A stretch of 24,365 bases of DNA, taken from NCBI GenBank assembly GCA_964519015.1, contig CAZFHZ010000044.1:1-24365 (forward strand), given 5' to 3'. Shown here in pieces: positions 1 to 7,092 of this stretch (the stretch's first letter is position 1; each line of letters begins with the position of its first letter). The notes below the pieces were generated by a model. The model saw only the letters and a program-made list of their open reading frames with translations, was not told where the DNA came from and did no database searches. The position numbers and the translations under genes were made by a program. The DNA comes from CAZFHZ01 sp964519015. GTDB lineage: Bacteria; Blakebacterota; Blakebacteria; Blakebacterales; CAYUVJ01.

Positions 1-995
1 TGCAGATTCCGGCCGTACGGGTCTACGACTCACAGGGAGTGCATCTCTTCGATATCGGCCGGGCGGGAAGCGGGCCGGGGGAGTTCCGGCAGCCCACCAG
101 TCTGGCTATTGACACCGGGAACGGACGGCTCTTCGTCCGGGACGGCTCGGAAGGTCGGATCAACGTTTACGACCGTAACGGCGGATTCCTGGAGACCTGG
201 CGACTGAACATCGGCATGCAGACCCATCGGCCGATGGTCCTGACCGATGAGGGCCGACTCTTCACGCCCTTGGTGGTGAACGATCCACGTCACGGCATGA
301 TCGGACGATGGGGCATGGTCGCGTGCGGACCGCATGGGACGACGGGCGACACACTCTGTCCCCCCGAACTGCCGTTCCGAGAGGCCGAACTGATGGCCGT
401 GCGGAACGGCCGGATCAAGTCTTCCCGAGTGCCTTTTTCCCCTACTTATGCGTGGAGTATGAGCGGGAGCGGGGCGATGCTCGCGGGTGTCTCGGAGGAC
501 TATCGTCTACGTGTGCGCCATCCCGACGGCCGGACAACCATCATCGAGAAAGCCTGGCAACCTATTCCCGTTCTGCCCGAGGAGAAGGCCTGGCACCGCC
601 GGGCGATTGTGGCGGACATGAACCGGTGGCTGCCGGACTGGGCCTGGAACGGTCCGCAGATCCCCGACCAGAAACCGGCCTTCAGCGACCTGGTATCCGA
701 CCGGAATGGCCGCATCTGGGTCGTCCGCCCCGGCCCCGGTGAGCGCCTGCCGGGTGGAGCCGACGACACCGACGATCCACAGGCGTACTTCATGAACCCG
801 CTCTGGCGGGACACTCCGCTGGTGGACGTGTTTCTGGAGACGGGGGAGTACCTCGGCCGGGTAGAGGTTCCTAGGGGGATCGAGTGGTTCCTCCCGGTGC
901 CTTGTATCGATGGTGACAGTGCGGTCGCCGCCGTGGAGGATGGGCAGGGCGTCTTGCGGGTGAAACGGTTCCGTCTTCAGGTCCCGGATAGATAG
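1..995 (+). CDS. 6-bladed beta-propeller (NHL-like) protein, 5'-truncated by window edge
   Basis: The reading frame is open from the first bases of the window, so the start lies upstream. A GTG at 39 is internal, because the propeller motif is already running before it (VYDSQG followed by the conserved GRAGSGPGEF). The blade pattern of a short beta-strand, then V/IYDxxG, then GxGPGEFxxP is that of 6-bladed beta-propeller/NHL-type proteins, and it matches the complete gene at 13747-15000 (GRKGAGPGEF). That relative is a predicted lipoprotein, so an exported or outer-surface location is likely here too, but the signal peptide is outside the window. The C-terminal part (FLETGEYLGRVEVPRGI) also resembles the end of the 13747 gene. 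No enzymatic function can be assigned. It ends with TAG, 54 bp before the ABC permease gene, in the same orientation. Confidence 0.85.
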   Translation, partial: QIPAVRVYDSQGVHLFDIGRAGSGPGEFRQPTSLAIDTGNGRLFVRDGSEGRINVYDRNGGFLETWRLNIGMQTHRPMVLTDEGRLFTPLVVNDPRHGMIGRWGMVACGPHGTTGDTLCPPELPFREAELMAVRNGRIKSSRVPFSPTYAWSMSGSGAMLAGVSEDYRLRVRHPDGRTTIIEKAWQPIPVLPEEKAWHRRAIVADMNRWLPDWAWNGPQIPDQKPAFSDLVSDRNGRIWVVRPGPGERLPGGADDTDDPQAYFMNPLWRDTPLVDVFLETGEYLGRVEVPRGIEWFLPVPCIDGDSAVAAVEDGQGVLRVKRFRLQVPDR

Positions 996-1049
996 CCGGA
1001 ACGGATCGCGACGGCGGCGGCGGCCGATTCCGGCTGAAGAGAGGGATGG

Positions 1050-3488
1050 ATGAGCATGCTCGGACACAACCTCCGTTACGGTCTGCGACAGCTCAGGAAG
1101 GATCCCGGTTTCACCTTGACCGCGCTGCTCTGCCTCTCACTCGGGATCGGTGCCAACACCGCCGTCTTCAGCTTCCTCCAGGCCGTCTTGCTCGAGCGTT
1201 CACCCGTGGCCTCCCCCGAACAGTTGGTGCGGACCTTCCTGGGTGAAGAGGGGGGTGTCCCTTACGCCAATCTCTCCTACCCCGAATACCGGGATTTTCG
1301 GGAACATAGCCGCTGCTTCTCCGAGGTCATCTCCGAGACGCCCAAGCCGTTTAACCTGAGTGCAGGCGGCTCGAACGAACGGATCTGGGGCTCGGTGGTC
1401 TCGGGCAACTACTTCTCGGGATTGGGCGTGGCACCGATCCTGGGCCGGGGTTTTCTCCCCGAGGAGGACGCCACGCCCGGAACGCATCCGGTGGTGGTGA
1501 TCGGCCACCGGCTCTGGCGGCGCCGGTTCGACGCCGATCCGGGGGTCGTCGGCCGCACTCTGCTGCTCAACGGTCATTCCTTCACGGTGGTGGGGGTGGC
1601 GCCGCAGGGCTGGTACGGCCCCAACCGGGGCCTGGAGCCTGAACTCTGGGCTCCGCTGGAGATGCGGCATGTGCTCATGCCCGGATCCTCGGTCGACCTG
1701 CGAGGCAATCACTGGATGCTTTTTACCATCGGCCGACTCCGGCCGGGAGCGAGCATCGAACAGGCCCGAGCCGAGCTGGAGGCGATTCTGGCAGGATTCG
1801 GGGAGCAGAACCCGGGCTATTACGAAGGACGGTACGTGCACTTGCTGTCGGAACGGGAGGCAGGCCTGCACCCGATGGTCCGGGGAGTGCTCTCGACTGG
1901 TCTCGGCCTGGTGTTCGGAGTGGTGGGAATCCTGCTGCTGCTCGCCTGTACCAATGTGGCCGGGCTGCTGCTCGCCCGCTCCACGTCCCGCCGGACCGAG
2001 ATCGGAATCCGTATGTCCCTGGGAGCGCGTCGCGCTGACATCGTCAAACTGCTGATGACCGAGAGCCTGGTGCTATCTCTGCTGGCCGGCCTGATGGGCG
2101 TGGCGCTCGGCGTCGCGCTCGCCCGGCTCATCGAATCCCTCCAGGCGGTCGTAGATTTCCCCTTCGGATTCAGACCTTCCATCGATCCGGGAATGCTGAT
2201 CTTCACGCTGGCGATCGCCCTGCTGTCAGGTCTTCTGTTCGGTCTCACCCCGGCTTGGCACGGCATGCGGACGGATCCGTCAGGCCTCCTGAAGGGGGCG
2301 GTCGCCAGCGGACCGGACCGGGTGTTCCGGTTGAGGAATCTCCTCGTCGTGGGTCAGGTCGCCCTCTCCATGGCGCTGCTGGCAACCGCCGGACTCACCC
2401 TCCAGAGCCTGCGCCACGCCCTGCGGGTCGATATCGGGTTCGAGCCGGATCACCAGCTGGTCGCGTCAATCGATCTAGACTTGCAGGGATACGACGAGCC
2501 CGCCGGCCGGCGGTTCATCGAGGACCTGCGCCGGCAGGTCGAGGCCCGGCCGGAGGTAGTGTCGGCCGGATTCAGCAATGTCCTCCCCTTGAGTTTCGCC
2601 GCCCAGCAGGTCGGCTTCCGGCCGGAGGGATATGAACCTCCCCCCGGTCGATCCGCGCCCAGCATCGAGTATAACGTCGTCGATCCGGGCTACTTCCGGG
2701 CCATGGGGATCCCCATCCTGCGGGGCCGGGGATTCTCCCCTGAAGATACGCGGGATTCGTCGCCGGTCATGGTCGTCAACGAAACCCTGGTACGGCAGTT
2801 CTGGCCCGGTGAGGATCCGATTGGCCGGCAGGCGCGGGTCGGCGGCAGATGGGTCCAGGTCATCGGGATCGCCAAGAACGGGAAGTACCTGACCCTGGGT
2901 GAAGCCTCCAAGCCGTGCCTCTACCTCGCGCTGACCCAGCACCATACAGGAGAACTCAACCTGCACGTCCGCACGGCCGGGCATCCCGGTGCTTTCCTGG
3001 AGAAGATCCGGGGACTCGTTGAAGATCTGGATCCGGCCCTGCCGGTCTATAATCTGATGACCATGAAGGAGCATCTGGTCTTCGCGCTCCTTCCGGCCCG
3101 GATAACCGCCGGCAGTATCGGTGCCTTCGCGGTCCTGGCGTTGCTGCTGGCCGGGACCGGCCTCTTCGGGGTCATCGCCTGTTCCGTTTCGCGGAGAGTC
3201 CGCGAGATCGGGATCCGGATGGCGGTGGGGGCGCGCCCGGTTGATATCGTGAAGCGGGTGGTCGGTGGGAGCTTCCTGTTGACCGGCATGGGATTGCTGG
3301 CCGGCAGCCTGATCGGACTCCTCCTGGGCCGTCTCATGGCCGCGATCCTGTACGATGTGGCACCGACCGATCCCGCGTCCTTCCTGGGTGCCTGGGTGGT
3401 CCTGTCAGCCACGGCCCTGCTGGCCGGAGCGCTGCCGGCGCTGCGGGCCACCAGGATCGATCCCGCCGAGATGCTGAGGAATCCGTGA
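1050..3488 (+). CDS. ADOP-type ABC transporter permease (MacB/FtsX duplicated)
   Basis: This 812-residue membrane protein has the architecture of acidobacterial duplicated orphan permeases. It starts with the typical stretch LRYGLRQLRKDPGFT, followed by the first membrane helix, a large MacB-type periplasmic domain (about residues 50-265), three helices forming one FtsX core (about 275-410), a second signal-anchor helix near 430-455, a second periplasmic domain (about 460-690) and a second FtsX core (about 700-805). Each core is introduced by the coupling motif (T)EIGIRMSLGA or REIGIRMAVGA. Such proteins usually work with a MacB/LolD-like ATPase in lipoprotein, peptide or drug export; no ATPase gene is visible here, so it is an orphan permease. 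The start at 1050 is preceded by GAGAGGGATGG; another ATG lies two codons downstream at 1056. The substrate is unknown. Confidence 0.93.
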   Translation: MSMLGHNLRYGLRQLRKDPGFTLTALLCLSLGIGANTAVFSFLQAVLLERSPVASPEQLVRTFLGEEGGVPYANLSYPEYRDFREHSRCFSEVISETPKPFNLSAGGSNERIWGSVVSGNYFSGLGVAPILGRGFLPEEDATPGTHPVVVIGHRLWRRRFDADPGVVGRTLLLNGHSFTVVGVAPQGWYGPNRGLEPELWAPLEMRHVLMPGSSVDLRGNHWMLFTIGRLRPGASIEQARAELEAILAGFGEQNPGYYEGRYVHLLSEREAGLHPMVRGVLSTGLGLVFGVVGILLLLACTNVAGLLLARSTSRRTEIGIRMSLGARRADIVKLLMTESLVLSLLAGLMGVALGVALARLIESLQAVVDFPFGFRPSIDPGMLIFTLAIALLSGLLFGLTPAWHGMRTDPSGLLKGAVASGPDRVFRLRNLLVVGQVALSMALLATAGLTLQSLRHALRVDIGFEPDHQLVASIDLDLQGYDEPAGRRFIEDLRRQVEARPEVVSAGFSNVLPLSFAAQQVGFRPEGYEPPPGRSAPSIEYNVVDPGYFRAMGIPILRGRGFSPEDTRDSSPVMVVNETLVRQFWPGEDPIGRQARVGGRWVQVIGIAKNGKYLTLGEASKPCLYLALTQHHTGELNLHVRTAGHPGAFLEKIRGLVEDLDPALPVYNLMTMKEHLVFALLPARITAGSIGAFAVLALLLAGTGLFGVIACSVSRRVREIGIRMAVGARPVDIVKRVVGGSFLLTGMGLLAGSLIGLLLGRLMAAILYDVAPTDPASFLGAWVVLSATALLAGALPALRATRIDPAEMLRNP

Positions 3489-3502
3489 TCGGGACAGTCG
3501 GC

Positions 3503-4321
3503 TCATCCAATCTGTTCGACCGCGAGTGATGATCTATCTCTCGCAGAGTACTTCCGAACTACCCAGATGACGGCGGCCAGCAGAACGACCGTGCCCATGA
3601 TCCCTTCGTCGGGATCGAAGAGGATACGGGAGGTGCCCGCGAAGATCCCCCGGGTTGAGCCGAACCCGAACATGGTGTAGTCGAGGGCGTTCCAGACACC
3701 GTGGAAGAGACTGGGTGGGATCAGGCTCCGTGACTGCAGGTAGACGTGACCGAAGAGAAATCCCAACAAGGAGATATTCAGCACGTAGACGAGCCGAATC
3801 GGCCAGTCCGTGTGCAGCACGAAGAGCGAAGTCGGGAAGTGCCAGACGCCGAACAGGACAGCGGACAGCAGCAGGGCCTTCAGGGAACCCAGCGACTCCA
3901 TTCTGCGGATCAGGTATCCGCGGAACGCCAACTCCTCGGTCAGGCCGGCTCCCACGGTGGTGATCAGGGCCCCGAGGATCAATACACCCAGTAGGGCGGG
4001 GAGGGTTATCCCGATTTGCTGCGGATCAGCAGGATGGGGGACCGTAGAAAGCGGCTCAACTCTCAGCAGACCGAGTCCCAGATCGCACAAGAAAACCACG
4101 ACCATGATGACGAGGGGGAACAGGATCCCCGCAACGGCCTGTTTTCGGCCGCAGAGTCGGAATCCGAGGTCGGCGATCCGTTCCCGGTGGAAGTACTTCT
4201 GAAAAAGGACGGCAATCGCGCCGATCGGCAAAACCGCGAGGGAGACTCGGGCGGGTTCCCCGGTAGCGGCCCCCAGGGTGACCAGTACCAACACGATGGC
4301 ATAGAATATGACGCTGATCAC
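3503..4321 (-). CDS. CPBP family intramembrane metalloprotease (CAAX protease/Rce1-like)
   Basis: This 272-residue protein has about eight hydrophobic helices and the three CPBP signatures: EE at residues 129-130 with R134 (TEELAFRGYL), H161 (FGVWHF), and H217 with N221 (LFHGVWNAL). These form the metal and catalytic centre of the type II CAAX prenyl-protease/bacteriocin-processing family, which cleaves or binds membrane substrates. In bacteria the substrate is usually unknown. Translation most likely starts at the GTG at 4321: an in-frame stop lies 11 codons upstream and no other ATG, GTG or TTG lies between. A GGAGGG occurs about 30 bases upstream, too far to be an ideal ribosome site. The gene converges on the ABC permease (14-bp gap) and is divergent from the desulfurase-like gene, so it is probably transcribed alone. 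Confidence 0.9.
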   Translation of the reverse strand: MISVIFYAIVLVLVTLGAATGEPARVSLAVLPIGAIAVLFQKYFHRERIADLGFRLCGRKQAVAGILFPLVIMVVVFLCDLGLGLLRVEPLSTVPHPADPQQIGITLPALLGVLILGALITTVGAGLTEELAFRGYLIRRMESLGSLKALLLSAVLFGVWHFPTSLFVLHTDWPIRLVYVLNISLLGFLFGHVYLQSRSLIPPSLFHGVWNALDYTMFGFGSTRGIFAGTSRILFDPDEGIMGTVVLLAAVIWVVRKYSARDRSSLAVEQIG

Positions 4322-4370
4322 GAATCTGATGATATCGGCAACGGTGGTAACCCTCCATCGTTATTTGGCC

Positions 4371-4395
4371 CCGATGCTGGGGGCTCGGGCATCGG
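4371..4395. promoter_or_regulatory. Inverted repeat in the 4322-4527 divergent intergenic region
   Basis: The arms CCGATGC (4371-4377) and GCATCGG (4389-4395) are perfect complements separated by 11 bases. They lie between the divergent CPBP protease and cysteine-desulfurase-like genes, where an operator would be expected. No clear -35/-10 pair was recognised in either direction. The function is inferred from position only, and the repeat could be incidental. Confidence 0.25.
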
Positions 4396-4527
4396 CTTGT
4401 CAACGGCACCCGGCGGGAGGATAAGAGGGATCGGTGAGGCGGGTTTGCGGTGGCCGGCGTCCCCCCCCGGGACGATAATGCACACCGCAGTGACATCCAG
4501 GAACCCTGCAACGGACGGGTGACCGAC

Positions 4528-5688
4528 ATGCCGGACGGGATCTACCTCGACAACGCCGCCACGACCTTCCCCAAGCCGAAGTCGGTCTACGACTTCATGA
4601 ACGATTTCTACCGGAAGCACGGCATCAATCCCGGCCGTTCCGGGTACGATGCCGCACTGGAGACCGAGGAAGTCGTCTCGGGGACCCGCCGGAAACTGAC
4701 CGAGTTCTTCAACGGCACCGACCACGACCACCTGACCTTCAGCTACAACGCCAGCGACTCGCTCAACCAGATCATCACCGGGGTGGTGCGCCGCGGTGAC
4801 CACGTGATCACCTCCACGGTCGAGCACAACTCGGTCCTGCGCCCCCTCTTCCATCTGGAGCAGGACGGGGTGATCGAGGTCACCCGCGTGCCCAACGACG
4901 GGGCCGGCTACGTCGATCCCGACGATTTCAAGAAAGCCTTCCGGAAGAACACCCGCCTGGTGATCCTCAACCATGCCTCCAACGTCTTCGGCACCGTGCA
5001 GCCGGTCGGCGAGGTGGGCGCCCTCTGCCGCCAGGCCGGCATCACCTTCTCGGTGGATGTCAGCCAGTCGGCCGGTGCGGTCCCCGTCGATGTACAGGCC
5101 ATGAACATCGACCTGCTCGCCTTCACCGGGCACAAGTCGCTGATGGGACCCACCGGTATCGGCGGGATTTACACTTGGCCGGGTACCGAGATCCGCTCCA
5201 GCCGCCAGGGGGGGACGGGGGTGCGCTCCGCCCAGCGGACCCACCTGGAGGAGTTCCCCTTCCGCCTGGAGTGCGGCACCCTGAACGTGATGGGGGTGGC
5301 CGGGCTCTTCGCCGGCCAGAAGTGGATCGCCGAGGAGGGCCTGGAGAACATCCACCACCGCGAGATGGACCTTTGGGTCCGGCTGCGCGACGGATTGCGG
5401 GCGATCGAAGGGGTGATCACCTACTGCGACGACGACCCGGCCCGGCACACCGCTGTATTGAGCACCAACGTGGAGGGGTGGGAGGCGGGGGATGTGGGGA
5501 CCCTGCTGGATGTGGACTACAACATCCAGACCCGCACCGGCCTGCAGTGCGCCCCGCTGGTCCACGAGACGATCGGCACCGCCGAAGGGAAGGGGACGGT
5601 CCGCTTCTCGATCGGGGCCTTCAACACCCCCGACCACATCGAGCAGGCGATCGCGGCGATGACCGAGATCGCCGCCATGCGGCGCTGA
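4528..5688 (+). CDS. Cysteine desulfurase-like class V aminotransferase (PLP enzyme)
   Basis: This 386-residue PLP enzyme belongs to aminotransferase class V and closely resembles the cysteine-desulfurase-family subgroup with the N-terminus IYLDNAATTFPKP. Visible active-site features are H100 (VEHNSV), D177 (VDVSQSAG) that contacts the PLP ring, the Schiff-base lysine K203 (FTGHKSLMGP), the glycine-rich RQGGTGVRS, and C341 in RTGLQCAP, the position of the persulfide-forming cysteine. The likely reaction is removal of sulfur from L-cysteine, but members of this subgroup are often uncharacterised and a lyase or epimerase role is possible. ATG 4528 is chosen because the family N-terminus begins four residues later. 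An in-frame GTG at 4450 would add 26 atypical residues spanning a C8 tract, and an in-frame GTG at 4519 is also possible. No Fe-S scaffold gene is adjacent. Confidence 0.9.
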   Translation: MPDGIYLDNAATTFPKPKSVYDFMNDFYRKHGINPGRSGYDAALETEEVVSGTRRKLTEFFNGTDHDHLTFSYNASDSLNQIITGVVRRGDHVITSTVEHNSVLRPLFHLEQDGVIEVTRVPNDGAGYVDPDDFKKAFRKNTRLVILNHASNVFGTVQPVGEVGALCRQAGITFSVDVSQSAGAVPVDVQAMNIDLLAFTGHKSLMGPTGIGGIYTWPGTEIRSSRQGGTGVRSAQRTHLEEFPFRLECGTLNVMGVAGLFAGQKWIAEEGLENIHHREMDLWVRLRDGLRAIEGVITYCDDDPARHTAVLSTNVEGWEAGDVGTLLDVDYNIQTRTGLQCAPLVHETIGTAEGKGTVRFSIGAFNTPDHIEQAIAAMTEIAAMRR

Positions 5689-5706
5689 GGGCGGGCGCCC
5701 TCAGCG
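5683..5706. terminator. Perfect hairpin shared by two convergent gene ends
   Basis: CGCTGAGGGC (5683-5692) and GCCCTCAGCG (5697-5706) form a perfect 10-bp GC-rich stem with a 4-base loop. The TGA of the plus-strand desulfurase-like gene (5686-5688) and the TGA of the minus-strand SemiSWEET gene (complement of 5701-5703) are inside opposite arms. The symmetric position suggests a bidirectional terminator, although no T-run follows on either strand. Confidence 0.6.
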
Positions 5707-5961
5707 ATAGCGCAGTTTGAGGTAGAGCGTCACGGAGAGCACCGTGATCCCGACGCTGTTGGCGGCGACCAGCGGGAGCGAGGCCAGGTGGAGGCCGTAG
5801 GCCAGCCAGAGCAGGCAGCCCGTGACCGCCATGAGCAGGGTCCAGAAGGAGAGGTCCTGCGTCGAGCGGGTCCGCCACGACTTGACCATCTGCGGCACGC
5901 CCGCCGCGGTGGCCAGCAGCGCCGCCGCCAGCCCCACCACCGTCCAGAAATCGATCCTCAT
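5701..5961 (-). CDS. SemiSWEET (MtN3/saliva, PQ-loop) sugar transporter
   Basis: This protein has 86 residues and three predicted membrane helices (roughly 5-23, 36-56 and 62-82), the usual size of a bacterial SemiSWEET, which dimerises to make a facilitative sugar pore. The PQ-loop motif appears as GVPQMVKSWRTRSTQDLS, followed by the conserved tryptophan-containing second helix (GCLLWLAYG). ATG 5961 is chosen because GGAG sits five bases before it; an in-frame GTG at 5967 would add two residues. The gene is divergent from the catabolic operon that begins at 6075, with 113 bp between, so shared regulation is plausible and the transported sugar may be that pathway's substrate. This link is inferred from position only. 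Confidence 0.88.
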   Translation of the reverse strand: MRIDFWTVVGLAAALLATAAGVPQMVKSWRTRSTQDLSFWTLLMAVTGCLLWLAYGLHLASLPLVAANSVGITVLSVTLYLKLRYR

Positions 5962-5994
5962 ATGCACTCCGCTTCCCAGGTAGGTCTCCGGGCC

Positions 5995-6047
5995 GATAAT
6001 CTAGTGTATGCCCGGTCGCCGGGCCATGGGTGCCCTCGGACCGGTCC
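5995..6047. promoter_or_regulatory. Divergent control region between SemiSWEET and sugar operon
   Basis: The 113-bp gap between the divergent genes holds a short AT-richer patch with GATAAT at 5995-6000 (a plus-strand -10-like hexamer without a good -35) and a perfect 10-bp palindrome GGACCGGTCC at 6038-6047. The palindrome is a candidate operator for the operon. Both are weak signals in a high-G+C genome. Confidence 0.25.
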
Positions 6048-6074
6048 GGTCCGGGAGCCGGGCAAGGAGCGCGT

Positions 6075-7088
6075 GTGGACAGCGTGAGATGCGGCATCGA
6101 CAACTACGGGCTCTTCCCGCTCGGACTCGACCCCCTCGCGACGCTCGAGTGGGCGCAGGAGCGCGGGGCCGACGGCGTGCAGTTCTCCGGGCTCGATCCG
6201 GCGCATCCGGCGGCGCTCGACGATGGTTACCTGGATTCGCTGCGCGGCCTCAGTGAAGATGCCGGTCTCTACCTGGAATGGGGAGGGGCGGCCCATATTC
6301 CGCGCGAGATGACCACCTGGGCCACCCGCGACCTGTTCGCGGTCAACCGGCGCGCGGCCGCCCAGGCGATGCGGCTGGGGGCCCGCGTCGTGCGCTCCTG
6401 CTCGGGGGGGCTCATGCGCTGGGAGGGATCCAATCCGAATACCGCGACCCTGCTGGGCGAGACCGCCGCCTGCCTGCTCGCGCAGCGTTCCATGCTGCGC
6501 GACCACGGTGTGGTGCTGGGCCTGGAGACCCATTTCGAGTTCACCACCTTCGAATTGCTCGAGCTCTTCGACCGCTGCGAGGCCGAACCGGGGGATTGGC
6601 TGGGGGTCTGCCTGGATACCATGAACCTGCTCACCTTGCTGGAGGACCCGCTGGCCGCCACCGCCCGCATCCTCCCCTGGACGGTCGCCACCCACGTCAA
6701 GGACGGGGCGATCCGTCGCGTCCCCGGGGGCCTGGAGAGCTACCCGACCGCGGTCGGGGAAGGGGTGGTCGACCTGGCCGGGATCGTGCGACGGGTGGCC
6801 TCCCTGCCCGGTGGGATCAACCTCTCGGTCGAGGACCACGGCGGCTCCTTCTTCATCCCGGTCGACGATCCTGCCTTCCGGGCCCGCTTCCCCGACCTGA
6901 GCGGGGAGGAATGGGCTTCGCTGCTCCGGCTGGCCGACCGCACCGGGGAGCGGATGGCGGCCGGCGGCTGCCGGCCCACTCCGCGCGAGGAGTGGCCGGC
7001 CCTCTGTGAGGCGCGTCTGGCCGGCGACCTGGAACGGCTCAAGACCCTGGTGGCCGGGCTCGTCGGCCCGGGGGGCGAGGAGGTCTGA
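6075..7088 (+). CDS. Sugar phosphate isomerase/epimerase-like TIM-barrel protein
   Basis: This 337-residue protein belongs to the xylose-isomerase-like/AP-endonuclease 2 TIM-barrel superfamily. The expected metal-ligand set is present at strand ends: E151 (LGLETHFEF), D181 (VCLDTMN), H207 (ATHVKDG) and E253 (LSVEDHGG). Relatives are divalent-metal aldose/ketose isomerases, 3-epimerases or sugar-acid dehydratase-like enzymes, and in Gram-negative genomes they sit in sugar catabolic clusters. GTG 6075 is chosen because AAGGAG lies five bases upstream; the frame stays open to a GTG at 6030, but the added residues look non-coding. It is the first gene of the operon and ends 4 bp before the next start. 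It probably converts the incoming sugar or an oxidised intermediate; the exact substrate cannot be read from sequence. Confidence 0.85.
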   Translation: MDSVRCGIDNYGLFPLGLDPLATLEWAQERGADGVQFSGLDPAHPAALDDGYLDSLRGLSEDAGLYLEWGGAAHIPREMTTWATRDLFAVNRRAAAQAMRLGARVVRSCSGGLMRWEGSNPNTATLLGETAACLLAQRSMLRDHGVVLGLETHFEFTTFELLELFDRCEAEPGDWLGVCLDTMNLLTLLEDPLAATARILPWTVATHVKDGAIRRVPGGLESYPTAVGEGVVDLAGIVRRVASLPGGINLSVEDHGGSFFIPVDDPAFRARFPDLSGEEWASLLRLADRTGERMAAGGCRPTPREEWPALCEARLAGDLERLKTLVAGLVGPGGEEV

Positions 7089-7092
7089 GGGG

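Noticed and set aside
1046..1246. Alternative ATG at 1046 four bases before the permease start.
   Set aside because: It opens a short different frame; the 1050 frame encodes the full ADOP permease from its family N-terminus.
1050..3488. A complete ABC export system.
   Set aside because: Only the permease is present; no Walker A/B ATPase and no periplasmic adaptor gene is found in the window.
4318..5637. 439-codon minus-strand frame opposite the desulfurase-like gene.
   Set aside because: The plus strand encodes a complete PLP enzyme with all active-site residues; the antisense product has no recognisable fold.
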